From Paracidovorax valerianellae (GTDB taxonomy: Bacteria > Pseudomonadota > Gammaproteobacteria > Burkholderiales > Burkholderiaceae_C): a stretch of 64,000 nt of DNA. The DNA is taken from positions 124,001-188,000 of the forward strand of contig NZ_FMZC01000006.1 of assembly GCF_900102625.1 (NCBI RefSeq), in the 5' to 3' direction. The notes beneath the pieces are model-generated. The model was given only the letters and a program-made list of their open reading frames with translations, did not search any database and had not been told where the DNA came from. Position numbers and translations under genes: made by a program. Positions 1-9,873 of the stretch are shown here, piece by piece (positions within the stretch are counted from its first letter, which is position 1; every line of letters starts with the position of its first letter).

Positions 1-128
1 CACGGGTTTTGGGTCTGCCGCACGTCTACCTGGGTTACTGGATTGAAGAGAGCCCGAAAATGAGCTACAAGGCCCGCTTTCTGCCGCATGAATTGCGCGT
101 GGGCGGAGAGTGGCGGCCCGCTGATTGA
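1..128 (+). CDS. bpt: Aspartate/glutamate leucyltransferase, C-terminal fragment
   Basis: Only the last 41 codons are present; the gene is cut by the window edge and read in the frame starting at base 3. The residues [10 protein letters not shown] followed by KMSYKARF are the C-terminal signature of bacterial arginyl/leucyl-tRNA-protein transferases, which add a destabilising N-terminal residue to proteins for the N-end rule degradation route. The assignment rests on this signature alone. Bpt rather than Ate1 is inferred because the host looks like a proteobacterium. Confidence 0.75.
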   Translation, partial: RVLGLPHVYLGYWIEESPKMSYKARFLPHELRVGGEWRPAD

Positions 129-142
129 GCGAGTGTCGAACA

Positions 143-169
143 CCAGCATTTCACAAGATAAAATGCTGG
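143..169. promoter_or_regulatory. 27-bp inverted repeat between bpt and iclR
   Basis: CCAGCATTT and AAATGCTGG form a perfect 9-bp inverted repeat with a 9-nt centre, 14 bp downstream of the bpt stop and 22 bp upstream of the IclR start. There is no long T run after it, so it may be a weak terminator for bpt or an operator used by the regulator on its own promoter. I cannot choose between the two from sequence. Confidence 0.45.
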
Positions 170-191
170 CTTCTCGTCCAATCACATCACC

Positions 192-995
192 ATGAAAAAA
201 GACGATGCAGGCGTCCCCGCCAAACCCAGCGTCCAGGTGCTGGAGCGCATGTTTGCGCTCATCGACGTACTCACCTCGCGCGAAGAGGCCATTTCACTGA
301 AAGAAATCAGTGAAAAGACCGGGCTGCACCCATCGACCGCGCACCGCATCCTCAACGACTTGACGATTGGCCGCTTTGTCGACCGCCCGGAGTCGGGCAG
401 CTATCGCCTGGGCATGCGGCTGCTGGAATTGGGCAATCTCGTCAAAGCACGCTTGAGCGTGCGTGATGCCGCGCTCGCTCCGATGCGCAACTTGCACAAG
501 CTGATCCAGCAACCTGTGAATCTCAGCATGCGCCAGGGCGACGAAATTGTGTATGTGGAGCGCGCATACAGCGAGCGGTCCGGTATGCAGGTGGTTCGAG
601 CCATCGGCGGTAGAGCACCGCTGCATTTGACGTCTACAGGCAAGCTATTTTTGGCGGCAGACGACCCGCAACGTGTTCGTGCCTATGCGATGCGCACCGG
701 GCTGTCAGGGCATACACGAAACAGCATCACACAGCTTCCTGTGCTGGAGCGTGAGCTGGGCAAAGCACGCCAATACGGCATCGCACGCGACAACGAAGAA
801 CTGGAACTTGGCGTTCGCTGCATGGCAGCGGGCGTCTATGACGACCAGGCCAATCTGGTGGCGGGTCTGTCGATCTCGGCCCCAGCGGATCGCCTGGACG
901 AAAACTGGTTACCTAAACTCCAGGCGACGGCCAGCGAAATCTCCCAGGCGCTGGGTTACGCCATCCATCGCAGAGACAAAGCGGTCACCGAATAA
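192..995 (+). CDS. IclR family transcriptional regulator
   Basis: A 267-residue protein with the two-part IclR architecture: an N-terminal winged helix (about residues 15-80, including KEISEKTGLHPSTAHRIL as the recognition region) and a C-terminal effector-binding GAF-like domain (about 85-255) that normally senses a small aromatic or organic acid. The length is standard for the family. The start is the ATG preceding KKDDAG, which gives the usual short N-terminal tail. There is no catabolic operon next to it on either side: it lies between bpt and the convergent pbpG gene, so its target is unknown. An inverted repeat just upstream could be its own operator. Confidence 0.88.
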   Translation: MKKDDAGVPAKPSVQVLERMFALIDVLTSREEAISLKEISEKTGLHPSTAHRILNDLTIGRFVDRPESGSYRLGMRLLELGNLVKARLSVRDAALAPMRNLHKLIQQPVNLSMRQGDEIVYVERAYSERSGMQVVRAIGGRAPLHLTSTGKLFLAADDPQRVRAYAMRTGLSGHTRNSITQLPVLERELGKARQYGIARDNEELELGVRCMAAGVYDDQANLVAGLSISAPADRLDENWLPKLQATASEISQALGYAIHRRDKAVTE

Positions 996-1090
996 GAGAA
1001 GGCCTCGGAGAGAGGCAGGCACATCAGTCTGCCGCTTTCAACTAGTAACCGAGGCGGCTGCGTCAGCAAAACCGCCGCTTCACCCCGTCT

Positions 1091-2185
1091 TTATTCCTTG
1101 GTGCCGATCGCGTGAAGGGTCGGCACAGTGCCAATCGCAGGCAGTTTTTCCACCCAGGTGCGAACCCGTTCCGCATCGCCGAGGCGGCTGAACTTCCCAG
1201 CCGAATCCAGGAACACCATGATCAGCTTGCGGCCCGAGATCTGGGCTTGCATGACCAGGCAGCGGCCTGCTTCGGAGATATAGCCAGTCTTCTGAAGACC
1301 AATGTCCCAAACCGGGCTCTTCACCAGCCGGTTGGTGTTGTTGTATTGAAGGGTACGTCGTCCGACGGCCACTTCATAGCTGGGAGACGTGGTCAACTCA
1401 CGCAGCATTGGATCGCCGTGCGCCACATTCACCAGCGTGGCGAGATCACGGGCACTGGATTGGTTGTGGCTGGAGAGGCCCGTTGGCTCGACATACCGGG
1501 TGTCCGTCATGCCGAGCAGTTTCGCCTTGGCATTCATCTGGGCCACGAAAGATTCGAGCCCCCCGGGAAAAGTGCGTCCCAAAGCGTGTGCCGCCCGGTT
1601 TTCGCTGGACATGAGGGCCAAATGCATCATCTCCCCACGAGTCAGCGTGGTGCCGACGGCAAGACGTGAACTGCTGAACTTCTCGGTATCCACATCGTCT
1701 TGCGTGATGGTGATCGGTTCGTCCATCGGCAGATGCGCCTGAGAGACGAGCAACCCGGTCATCAATTTCGTCAACGAAGCGATGGGCAGAACCGCGTGGT
1801 CGTTCTTGCTGAGCAGCACTTCATTGGTGTCTTGGTCGATGACCAAGGCGACGCTTGACTTCAAATCCAGAGGATCTGTCAAGGAGTGCAACCCGGCAAC
1901 TTGGCCGAACGACAATTTTTCAGGCACGGCAACCATGCGGGCTACCGTCTTGACGCTGCGAGCAGAAACACGTGTGGCCTTGACGTTCGTCACAGCTTTC
2001 CGGGAAACGGCTTTGGCAGACCTTGCCACAGGACGCTGTTTGGCGGTCGTCGAAGCCGCCTGCTTCTTGATCTGCACCTTTTTTCGCTCAGCCGCGTGCA
2101 CCGTGGTGGCCGTGAGCGCAATGCTCATCGCTAGAAACGCGACGGTGCGAAAGAAGCGGGAAGAAGCGCGAGGGCGTACATGCAT
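1091..2185 (-). CDS. pbpG: D-alanyl-D-alanine endopeptidase (PBP7-like, peptidase S11)
   Basis: A 364-residue exported serine peptidase that cuts D-Ala-containing cross-links in peptidoglycan. The N-terminus has a signal peptide (residues 1-31, ending TVHA) followed by a basic, alanine-rich linker to about residue 90. The S11 catalytic motifs are visible in order: SLTK (nucleophile serine and lysine), SEN and KTG. The family member best matched is PBP7/PbpG or DacA-like carboxypeptidase; the absence of a long C-terminal beta domain and membrane anchor favours PBP7. It is convergent with the IclR gene and separated from leuA by a terminator. Confidence 0.85.
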   Translation of the reverse strand: MHVRPRASSRFFRTVAFLAMSIALTATTVHAAERKKVQIKKQAASTTAKQRPVARSAKAVSRKAVTNVKATRVSARSVKTVARMVAVPEKLSFGQVAGLHSLTDPLDLKSSVALVIDQDTNEVLLSKNDHAVLPIASLTKLMTGLLVSQAHLPMDEPITITQDDVDTEKFSSSRLAVGTTLTRGEMMHLALMSSENRAAHALGRTFPGGLESFVAQMNAKAKLLGMTDTRYVEPTGLSSHNQSSARDLATLVNVAHGDPMLRELTTSPSYEVAVGRRTLQYNNTNRLVKSPVWDIGLQKTGYISEAGRCLVMQAQISGRKLIMVFLDSAGKFSRLGDAERVRTWVEKLPAIGTVPTLHAIGTKE

Positions 2186-2230
2186 CAGAATGCTCCAAGC
2201 GGTAAAAAGTGTTTGTCAGTGTACAGAATC

Positions 2231-2265
2231 GAAAAAAGTCGCGCAAGATCAATACCTTGCGCGAC
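2231..2265 (-). terminator. Rho-independent terminator of leuA
   Basis: On the minus strand GTCGCGCAAG and CTTGCGCGAC form a perfect 10-bp stem with an 8-nt loop, followed by six T residues. It lies 36 bp after the leuA stop codon, so leuA ends its own transcription unit before pbpG. Confidence 0.88.
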
Positions 2266-2300
2266 CTTTCAATAAAGTGAATGAATTATAAATTCGATGA

Positions 2301-3839
2301 CTAGCCTTGTGCGGCTACCCGATCGGCTTTACTTTGTAATTTGTTCAACGCACTGATGTAGGCTTTGGCTGACGCAACGACGATATCGGGGTCTGCACCG
2401 ACTCCATTCACCACACGTCCGCTGTTTTGAAGCCGCACGGTCACCTCTCCTTGGCTCTCCGTCGAGCCACTGATGGCATTGACCGAATAGAGCACCATCT
2501 CTGCGCCGCTCTTCACATGCGATTCGATGGCCTTGAGCGACGCATCCACCGGGCCATTGCCATCAGACTGGCCCTGAACCTCTTTGCCGGCGACCGTGAA
2601 CACGATGGTGGCTTGCGGGCGCTCTCCCGTCTCGCTGTGCTGCGACAGCGAAACAAAACCGTACTGCTCCTGCTCGTTGGCAGCGCTTTCGCCGCTGACC
2701 AGCGCAAGAATGTCTTCGTCGAAGATCTCGCTCTTGCGGTCTGCCAGTTCCTTGAACTTGGCGAAAGCGCTGTTCACGTCCGTTTCGCTGTCGAGTTGCA
2801 CGCCCAACTCAAGCAAGCGCTGCTTGAAGGCATTGCGCCCGCTCAACTTGCCCAGCACGATCTTGTTCGCCGACCAGCCAACATCTTCCGCTCGCATGAT
2901 TTCGTAGGTGTCGCGGGCTTTCAAAACGCCGTCTTGGTGAATGCCGCTTGCATGAGCGAAGGCGTTGGCACCCACCACCGCCTTGTTGGGCTGCACCACG
3001 AAACCGGTCGTCTGGCTGACCATGCGGCTGGCGGCCACGATGTGCTGAGCCTCGATGCCGAGTTCCAGTCCAAAGTAGTCCTTGCGCGTCTTGACCGCCA
3101 TCACGACTTCTTCCAGTGAACAGTTGCCTGCACGCTCCCCGAGGCCGTTGATGGTGCACTCGACCTGGCGTGCTCCGCCGATCTTCACGCCAGCCAGAGA
3201 ATTCGCCACCGCCATCCCCAGATCGTTATGACAGTGCACAGACCAGATGGCCTTGTCGCTGTTGGGAATGCGCTCACGCAAGGTCTTGATGAAGTTGCCG
3301 TACAGCTCGGGAACGGCGTAGCCGACGGTGTCCGGCACGTTGATGGTGGTCGCACCTTCGTTGATCACCGCTTCCAACACGCGGCAGAGAAAATCCATCT
3401 CGCTGCGGTAGCCATCTTCGGGACTGAATTCGATGTCCCCGATCAGGTTGCGCGCAAATCGCACCGATTGCTTGGCCTGCTCCAGCACCTGATCAGGCGT
3501 CATGCGCAGCTTCTTTTCCATGTGCAAAGGGCTGGTCGCAATGAACGTGTGAATACGGGCGCTGTTGGCCCCCTTCAGAGCCTCGGCGGCCCGAGAAATA
3601 TCGCGGTCATTCGCACGCGACAGAGAACAAATGGTCGAGTCTTTGATGGCCTGCGCGATGGACTGCACCGCCTCGAAATCCCCATTGGAGCTGGCCGCAA
3701 AACCCGCCTCGATCACATCGACCTTCAAGCGCTCGAGTTGGCGCGCGATTCGCAGCTTCTCGTCTTTGGTCATCGATGCACCAGGCGACTGCTCGCCATC
3801 GCGCAGCGTGGTGTCGAAAATGATCAGCTTGTCTGCCAT
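2301..3839 (-). CDS. leuA: 2-isopropylmalate synthase
   Basis: A 512-residue enzyme that condenses acetyl-CoA with 2-oxoisovalerate, the first committed step of leucine synthesis. The start is set at the ATG of [17 protein letters not shown], because an in-frame extension upstream has no homology-like character and would run through the terminator hairpin. The DTTLRDGEQ motif (residues 8-16), the metal-binding HCHND and the GLGERAGN loop mark the HMGL-like TIM barrel; the C-terminal third is the leucine-sensing LeuA dimer domain. It lies downstream of pssA and the ilv genes on the same strand, but has its own leader with a candidate attenuator, so it is probably regulated separately. Confidence 0.95.
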   Translation of the reverse strand: MADKLIIFDTTLRDGEQSPGASMTKDEKLRIARQLERLKVDVIEAGFAASSNGDFEAVQSIAQAIKDSTICSLSRANDRDISRAAEALKGANSARIHTFIATSPLHMEKKLRMTPDQVLEQAKQSVRFARNLIGDIEFSPEDGYRSEMDFLCRVLEAVINEGATTINVPDTVGYAVPELYGNFIKTLRERIPNSDKAIWSVHCHNDLGMAVANSLAGVKIGGARQVECTINGLGERAGNCSLEEVVMAVKTRKDYFGLELGIEAQHIVAASRMVSQTTGFVVQPNKAVVGANAFAHASGIHQDGVLKARDTYEIMRAEDVGWSANKIVLGKLSGRNAFKQRLLELGVQLDSETDVNSAFAKFKELADRKSEIFDEDILALVSGESAANEQEQYGFVSLSQHSETGERPQATIVFTVAGKEVQGQSDGNGPVDASLKAIESHVKSGAEMVLYSVNAISGSTESQGEVTVRLQNSGRVVNGVGADPDIVVASAKAYISALNKLQSKADRVAAQG

Positions 3840-3890
3840 TTGTGTTTCTCCAAGAATGGGGGTTCGCCATTTGAAATTCTGGCACGCAAT

Positions 3891-3924
3891 AGAAAAGGCC
3901 CGTCGCGAATGCATACGGGCCTTT
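3891..3924 (-). terminator. Candidate attenuator hairpin in the leuA leader
   Basis: On the minus strand AAAGGCCCGT and ACGGGCCTTT form a 10-bp stem with an 11-nt loop, followed by TTCT. It lies about 50 bp before the leuA start codon and just after a short leucine-rich reading frame, the position expected for a transcription attenuator. The 5' arm contains GCCCG, which can instead pair with CGGGC (complement of 3955-3959) inside codons 13-15 of the leader frame, a possible antiterminator. The short T tract makes it weaker than a normal terminator. Confidence 0.65.
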
Positions 3925-3943
3925 GGAAAACTGCTCTTGTACG

Positions 3944-3997
3944 CTAACGTCTCAGCCCGAAAGCAGATGGCGATAGCGGTAGTGCCAGCATTTTCAT
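3944..3997 (-). CDS. leuL: Candidate leucine leader peptide upstream of leuA
   Basis: A 17-codon frame encoding [17 protein letters not shown] ends 20 bp before the attenuator hairpin. Four of the 17 residues are leucine, and two of them use CTA, a codon rare in GC-rich Burkholderiales and the type used to stall ribosomes in the E. coli leu leader. Stalling at codons 4-8 would leave codons 13-15 free to pair with the terminator's 5' arm; reaching the stop codon would cover them. No convincing Shine-Dalgarno sequence is seen, so translation is unproven. Confidence 0.45.
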   Translation of the reverse strand: MKMLALPLSPSAFGLRR

Positions 3998-4039
3998 GCG
4001 GCGCAATGTAGCACACCGGTCGTTCGTGAATTCAGCCTG

Positions 4040-4873
4040 TCATTTGTGCAGGCCGCGCTCATCCGGCTCGTCGGTAGACATGCTGATCACGCTGCTATGT
4101 TGGCCTTTTGCCTTGCGCCAGGCATAGACGAAATATCCACTGAGGCCATAAAGCACAAACACGCTGAACAGAACGGTCGGTGGATGGATGTTGATGATGG
4201 CAATGCCCAGCGCGATCAGCACGATCACGGCAAAAGGCACGCTTTTCTTCATCTGGATGTCTTTGAAGCTATAGAACGGCACGTTGGTCACCATGGTGAG
4301 GCCAGCATACAGAGTGAATCCGAACATGGTCCAGCTGACCTGCGGCCAGCTCATCCACATGTCTTCGCCGCGCCGCACGCCCAGTTCCGTCAACAGCCAG
4401 ATGAACCCTGCCACCAGCGCTGCAGCGGCTGGCGACGGAAGTCCCTGGAAATAGCGCTTATCCACCACGCCGGTATTCACGTTGAAGCGAGCCAGGCGCA
4501 ATGCCGCGCATGCGCAGTAAACGAAGGCGGCGATCCATCCCCATCGGCCAAGCCCTTTAAGGGCCCATTCATAGGCGATGAGTGCCGGCGCGGCACCAAA
4601 AGACACCATGTCGGACAGCGAATCCATCTGCTCGCCGAAGGCACTTTGCGTGTTGGTCATCCGGGCCACACGGCCATCCAGGCTGTCCAGCACCATCGCG
4701 CAGAAAACTCCCACGGCAGCCAGATCGAAACGCCCGTTCATGGCCATCACGATGGAATAGAACCCGCCGAACAGCGCAGCCAGTGTGAACAGGTTGGGCA
4801 ATATGTAGATGCCTTTGCGCCGCTTGCGCACCACCATGGGCGTGTCATTGGCGAAATCATTGCCCTCGTGCAT
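4040..4873 (-). CDS. pssA: CDP-diacylglycerol--serine O-phosphatidyltransferase
   Basis: A 277-residue inner-membrane enzyme that makes phosphatidylserine, the precursor of phosphatidylethanolamine. The CDP-alcohol phosphotransferase signature DG..AR........G...D...D is complete (DSLDGRVAR ... GEQMDSLSD, roughly residues 68-92). Several hydrophobic segments follow. The start at MHEGND is chosen because GGAGG lies 8 nt upstream on the minus strand; a start 15 codons further up has no such site. That Shine-Dalgarno sequence falls inside a decayed copy of the interspersed repeat described elsewhere in this window. The gene follows ilvC on the same strand. Confidence 0.92.
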   Translation of the reverse strand: MHEGNDFANDTPMVVRKRRKGIYILPNLFTLAALFGGFYSIVMAMNGRFDLAAVGVFCAMVLDSLDGRVARMTNTQSAFGEQMDSLSDMVSFGAAPALIAYEWALKGLGRWGWIAAFVYCACAALRLARFNVNTGVVDKRYFQGLPSPAAAALVAGFIWLLTELGVRRGEDMWMSWPQVSWTMFGFTLYAGLTMVTNVPFYSFKDIQMKKSVPFAVIVLIALGIAIINIHPPTVLFSVFVLYGLSGYFVYAWRKAKGQHSSVISMSTDEPDERGLHK

Positions 4874-4881
4874 CAAATCAA

Positions 4882-4929
4882 CCTCCGGCGCCCGCGCATC
4901 GGCGCAAGCAGCTATCAAATAAGAGTGTC
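4882..4929 (-). repeat. Decayed copy of the 58-bp interspersed repeat, over the pssA ribosome binding site
   Basis: On the minus strand ATAGCTG occupies 4915-4909 and CGCCGGAGG begins at 4890. The offset from the inferred element start at 4929 to CGCCGG is 39 nt, the same spacing seen in the intact copies. The first block (TTGCTAT) is lost. The conserved GGAGG of the second block is the Shine-Dalgarno sequence of pssA. Confidence 0.5.
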
Positions 4930-4993
4930 ACAGCCCAATCCCGCCGATCGGCGGACAGCGGAGTGTAGTGCCTGACCAGCTCTGGAATGGCCA

Positions 4994-5019
4994 AAGAAAA
5001 AGGCCACCGCAGTGGCCTC
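4994..5019 (-). terminator. Terminator after ilvC
   Basis: On the minus strand GGCCAC and GTGGCC form a 6-bp stem with a TGCG loop, followed directly by TTTTTC. It lies about 50 bp after the ilvC stop and upstream of pssA, so it should end ilvBHC transcription or reduce read-through into pssA. Confidence 0.75.
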
Positions 5020-5066
5020 GTTCATGTCATCGCGCTCGCGGATCAAACCGCGGCACGCAGCGACGA

Positions 5067-6634
<1,568 letters not shown>

Positions 6635-6717
6635 GGGTGCAGATTCCTCTTTTCGCTGCCCTCCCCTGACGCTGGTAAGCGCCAGACTTGGCAGGCAATA
6701 GATTCGTCGTTGGGAAA

Positions 6718-6764
6718 TTGCTATCGAATAGATAGCAGAAAACGCTTGATAGTAAAGCGCTGCG
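6718..6764 (+). repeat. Interspersed repeat copy between ilvB and ilvH
   Basis: TTGCTAT and ATAGCAG form the first palindromic block; GCGCTG follows exactly 39 nt after the start of the first block. The GGAGG and the poly-A/poly-T arm after GCGCTG are not conserved here. The element lies inside the ilvBHC transcription unit and, because it can fold in RNA, may affect the relative expression of the two acetolactate synthase subunits. Confidence 0.75.
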
Positions 6765-6775
6765 TGCAGATCTGC

Positions 6776-8563
6776 TTAAAGGTCTTCAGACCCCAAAAGC
6801 ATTTCCGTAATGCCTTTACCAGACTGCACCATCGGAAAGACGTTTTCCGTGGGATCGGTCCGGAAGTCCATGAAAACCGTGCGGTCCTTGAGTTTGCGTG
6901 CTTCGCGCAGGGCAGGCTCCACATCTTCAGGGCGCTCGATCAGCAGACCCACATGGCCATAGGCTTCTGCCAACTTGACGAAATTGGGCAAGGCGTCCAT
7001 GTAGCTGTGGCTGTAGCGTCCGGAATATTCAATCTCCTGCCACTGCCGCACCATGCCGAGGTAGCGGTTGTTCAACGCGCAGATTTTGATCGGCGTGTTG
7101 TATTGCAGGCAAGTCGAGAGCTCTTGAATGTTCATCTGCACCGAGCCTTCGCCCGTGATGCAAAACACCTCCGAGTCAGGCTTGGCCAACTTGATGCCCA
7201 TGGCGTAAGGAATTCCCACGCCCATCGTGCCCAGCCCGCCGGAGTTGATCCAGCGGCGAGGCTCGTCGAAACGGTAGTACTGAGCGGCCCACATCTGGTG
7301 CTGCCCCACGTCAGAGGTGACGTAGGTGTCAGCATCCTTCGTCATGTTCCACAAGGTTTCGACAACGTATTGCGGCTTGATCACCTCGGAGTTGCTGCGG
7401 TCGTATTTGAGGCAGTCGCGCTTGCGCCAGCCTTCGATCGTGTCCCACCATGCAGCCAGAGCACCCGCATCGGCCCGGGTGCTGGATTCGCTGACCATGT
7501 TGATCAACTCAGTGAGCACGTCCTTGACGTCCCCGACGATAGGAATGTCGACCTTGACGCGCTTGGAAATGCTCGACGGATCGATGTCGATGTGAATGAT
7601 CTTGCGGTCGTTCTGGGCAAAGTGCTTCACGTTGCCGATGACGCGATCATCGAAGCGCGCACCCACGGCCAGCAGCACATCGCAGTTCTGCATGGCATTG
7701 TTGGCTTCGATCGTGCCATGCATGCCCAGCATGCCCAGAAACTTGCGGTCGCTGGCAGGGTAAGCACCCAAGCCCATTAACGTGTTGGTGACCGGATAAC
7801 CCAGCATGTCCACCAACGTGCGCAATTCTTGCGTGGCGTTGCCCAACAGCACGCCGCCGCCCGTATAAATGTAGGGCCGCTTGGCCGTCAACAGCAGTTG
7901 CAGGGCTTTGCGAATCTGACCGCCGTGGCCCTTGCGCACCGGGTTGTAGGAGCGCATTTCGACGCTCTGCGGATAACCGCTGTAAACCACCTTCTTGAAG
8001 GACACATCCTTCGGAATATCGACCACCACAGGGCCGGGCCGGCCAGTCCTGGCAATGTGAAAGGCCTTTTTCATCGTCATGGCCAGATCGCGGGCATCTT
8101 TGACGAGAAAATTGTGTTTCACGATGGGCCGAGTGATACCCACGGTATCGCATTCCTGGAACGCATCCAGCCCGATGGCGTGCGTGGGCACCTGGCCCGA
8201 AATGATGACCATGGGGATGGAGTCCATATAAGCCGTCGCAATGCCGGTCACGGCATTGGTCAACCCAGGGCCTGAAGTGACGAGGGCCACGCCGACCTCG
8301 CCCGTCGCGCGGGCATAGCCATCGGCGGCGTGTACTGCGGCCTGCTCATGGCGCACCAGCACGTGCTGAATGGTCTCTTGCTTGTAGAGCGCGTCGTAGA
8401 TGTAGAGAACCGCGCCGCCCGGATAGCCCCAGATGAATTGCACGCCTTCGGCCTGCAGAGACTTGATGAGGATTTCGGATCCCATGAGATCCTGAGAGGC
8501 GGAATGCGAATGGCCCTGCGAGGCAGCGGCCGCCGAAGTGATTTCGGCTTTGGAGATTTCCAT
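6776..8563 (-). CDS. ilvB: Acetolactate synthase large (catalytic) subunit
   Basis: A 595-residue thiamine diphosphate enzyme making acetolactate and acetohydroxybutyrate, the shared first step of valine, leucine and isoleucine synthesis. The three ThDP-enzyme domains are evident: the PYR domain with the catalytic glutamate in VLVRHEQAAVHAADGYAR, the central domain, and the PP domain with ITGEGSVQMNIQELST (metal binding; Glu replaces the more common Asp of GDGS). The start is the ATG of MEISKAE, with AAAGG 6 nt upstream on the minus strand; an adjacent TTG two codons up is less likely. First gene of ilvBHC, divergent from the sigma factor gene. Confidence 0.95.
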   Translation of the reverse strand: MEISKAEITSAAAASQGHSHSASQDLMGSEILIKSLQAEGVQFIWGYPGGAVLYIYDALYKQETIQHVLVRHEQAAVHAADGYARATGEVGVALVTSGPGLTNAVTGIATAYMDSIPMVIISGQVPTHAIGLDAFQECDTVGITRPIVKHNFLVKDARDLAMTMKKAFHIARTGRPGPVVVDIPKDVSFKKVVYSGYPQSVEMRSYNPVRKGHGGQIRKALQLLLTAKRPYIYTGGGVLLGNATQELRTLVDMLGYPVTNTLMGLGAYPASDRKFLGMLGMHGTIEANNAMQNCDVLLAVGARFDDRVIGNVKHFAQNDRKIIHIDIDPSSISKRVKVDIPIVGDVKDVLTELINMVSESSTRADAGALAAWWDTIEGWRKRDCLKYDRSNSEVIKPQYVVETLWNMTKDADTYVTSDVGQHQMWAAQYYRFDEPRRWINSGGLGTMGVGIPYAMGIKLAKPDSEVFCITGEGSVQMNIQELSTCLQYNTPIKICALNNRYLGMVRQWQEIEYSGRYSHSYMDALPNFVKLAEAYGHVGLLIERPEDVEPALREARKLKDRTVFMDFRTDPTENVFPMVQSGKGITEMLLGSEDL

Positions 8564-8800
8564 GATCAACCTTTGCGAATTTCTCTGACGAAAAACCTTG
8601 GGTGCCCCTCATGCGCGCTCTTGTGGAGCCGACTTGGAACTTGAGGCTTCGGACATGGGCGAGATGATTGCTGCGCCGGACCGAGACCCGTTTGCCTTTT
8701 GAATTGCAACGCGGATTATGGCACTGCAACATGCATATCGGCCATCGATCGCTGAAAAGATTTGGAATCGATGCGATAAACTCAGCGCTCCCACGCGCCG

Positions 8801-9415
8801 GTGCTGTCACCAGCGGATAACGCCCCACGAGCGGGCAACTTTCTCTTGGCTACTGAACAAGAACTCTCCAATTTCCTCAAAGGCGTAGAAAAACGGGCGT
8901 ACAAACGCTCGCTTTATCACGTGCGAAACGAGGAATCGGCACTGGACATTGTTCAGGACAGCATGCTCAAACTGGCCGAGCATTACGGCGACAAGCCTTT
9001 GGCTGAGTTGCCCATGCTGTTTCAGCGAATTTTGTCGAACTGCACGCTGGACTGGTTTCGGCGGCAGAAAACGCGAAATGCCCTGTTTTCCAGCATGAGC
9101 GATTTCGAAGGGCCCGGCGAAGATGGCGCGGACTTCGACCTGCTGGAAGCTTATTCAGGGCCGGAAGGTGGAGAAACCGCACAGAGCGCAGAAGATCTGA
9201 CACGGCGTGCCCAGGTCTTTCACAATATCGAGGCAGAAATTCAAGAGTTGCCAGGCCGTCAACGGGAGGCGTTTTTGATGCGTTACTGGGAAGAGATGGA
9301 TGTTGCGGAAACAGCGGCCGCTATGGGCTGCTCAGAGGGCAGCGTCAAAACGCACTGTTTTCGTGCCATCCAGACCCTCAGCAAAGCACTGAAGGCGAAA
9401 GGAATCGAACTATGA
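8801..9415 (+). CDS. ECF-like RNA polymerase sigma factor
   Basis: A sigma-70 family protein with region 2 (about residues 20-95, ESALDIVQDSMLKLAEHY and FQRILSNCTLDWFRRQ) and region 4 (about 145-200, ELPGRQREAF and CSEGSVKTH as helix-turn-helix), linked by an acidic segment. It lacks regions 1 and 3, as in extracytoplasmic-function sigma factors. The GTG at 8801 is the longest start; a TTG at 8846 (giving MATEQELS) is an equally reasonable start and would make a 190-residue protein. It overlaps the next gene by 4 bp (ATGA), so it is co-translated with the DUF3619 protein, a possible anti-sigma factor. Divergent from ilvB. Confidence 0.87.
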   Translation: MLSPADNAPRAGNFLLATEQELSNFLKGVEKRAYKRSLYHVRNEESALDIVQDSMLKLAEHYGDKPLAELPMLFQRILSNCTLDWFRRQKTRNALFSSMSDFEGPGEDGADFDLLEAYSGPEGGETAQSAEDLTRRAQVFHNIEAEIQELPGRQREAFLMRYWEEMDVAETAAAMGCSEGSVKTHCFRAIQTLSKALKAKGIEL

Positions 9416-9858
9416 ATCACCAGTCTTTGACCCATCCTGCGGAAGTGGCAGCCGAGCGTTTTGCGCGCCGCGTCGCCACGCGCCTCAACGATGGAACCGC
9501 CGACCTCCCCTACGAGATTTCCGAGCGGCTTCGTGCGGCCCGGGTACAGGCACTCTCGAAGCGCAAGGTGGTTGCGCCCGTCAGGCAGACGGCGCCTGCT
9601 GTGCTGACCTCGGGCAACAGTGCCGTGTTGGGCTGGGGCGGTGCAGGCGGCAGCTGGTGGCGAGCGCTGGTATCGGCGGTGCCGATTACCGCTTTGCTGG
9701 TCGGCCTGGTGGTGATCAACGTCGCGCAGGATGAAAAAGGCGTGAACGAAGTGGCTGAGGTCGATGCCGCCTTGCTGACCGATGACCTTCCGCCCTCCGC
9801 CTACGCCGATCCGGGATTCCTTCAATTCCTCAAGACGTCCGCCAACCAAAATCACTGA
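9412..9858 (+). CDS. DUF3619 family membrane protein, possible anti-sigma factor
   Basis: A 148-residue protein resembling the DUF3619 family, seen beside sigma factors in betaproteobacteria. The N-terminal part (residues 1-60) is cytoplasm-like and contains a conserved ERFARRVATRLNDG segment; one hydrophobic helix near residues 83-102 (WRALVSAVPITALLVGLVVI) would anchor it in the inner membrane with a short acidic outer tail. The start overlaps the sigma factor stop by 4 bp, implying translational coupling. The layout (soluble N-terminus, one helix, coupled to a sigma gene) is that of an anti-sigma factor, but this role is inference. Confidence 0.75.
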   Translation: MNHQSLTHPAEVAAERFARRVATRLNDGTADLPYEISERLRAARVQALSKRKVVAPVRQTAPAVLTSGNSAVLGWGGAGGSWWRALVSAVPITALLVGLVVINVAQDEKGVNEVAEVDAALLTDDLPPSAYADPGFLQFLKTSANQNH

Positions 9859-9873
9859 CCGACCGCCGACTGC

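Noticed and set aside
8716-8745. Short frame MADMHVAVP upstream of ilvB, considered as an ilv leader peptide
   Set aside because: It has only two valines and no leucine or isoleucine, and no terminator hairpin with a T run follows it.
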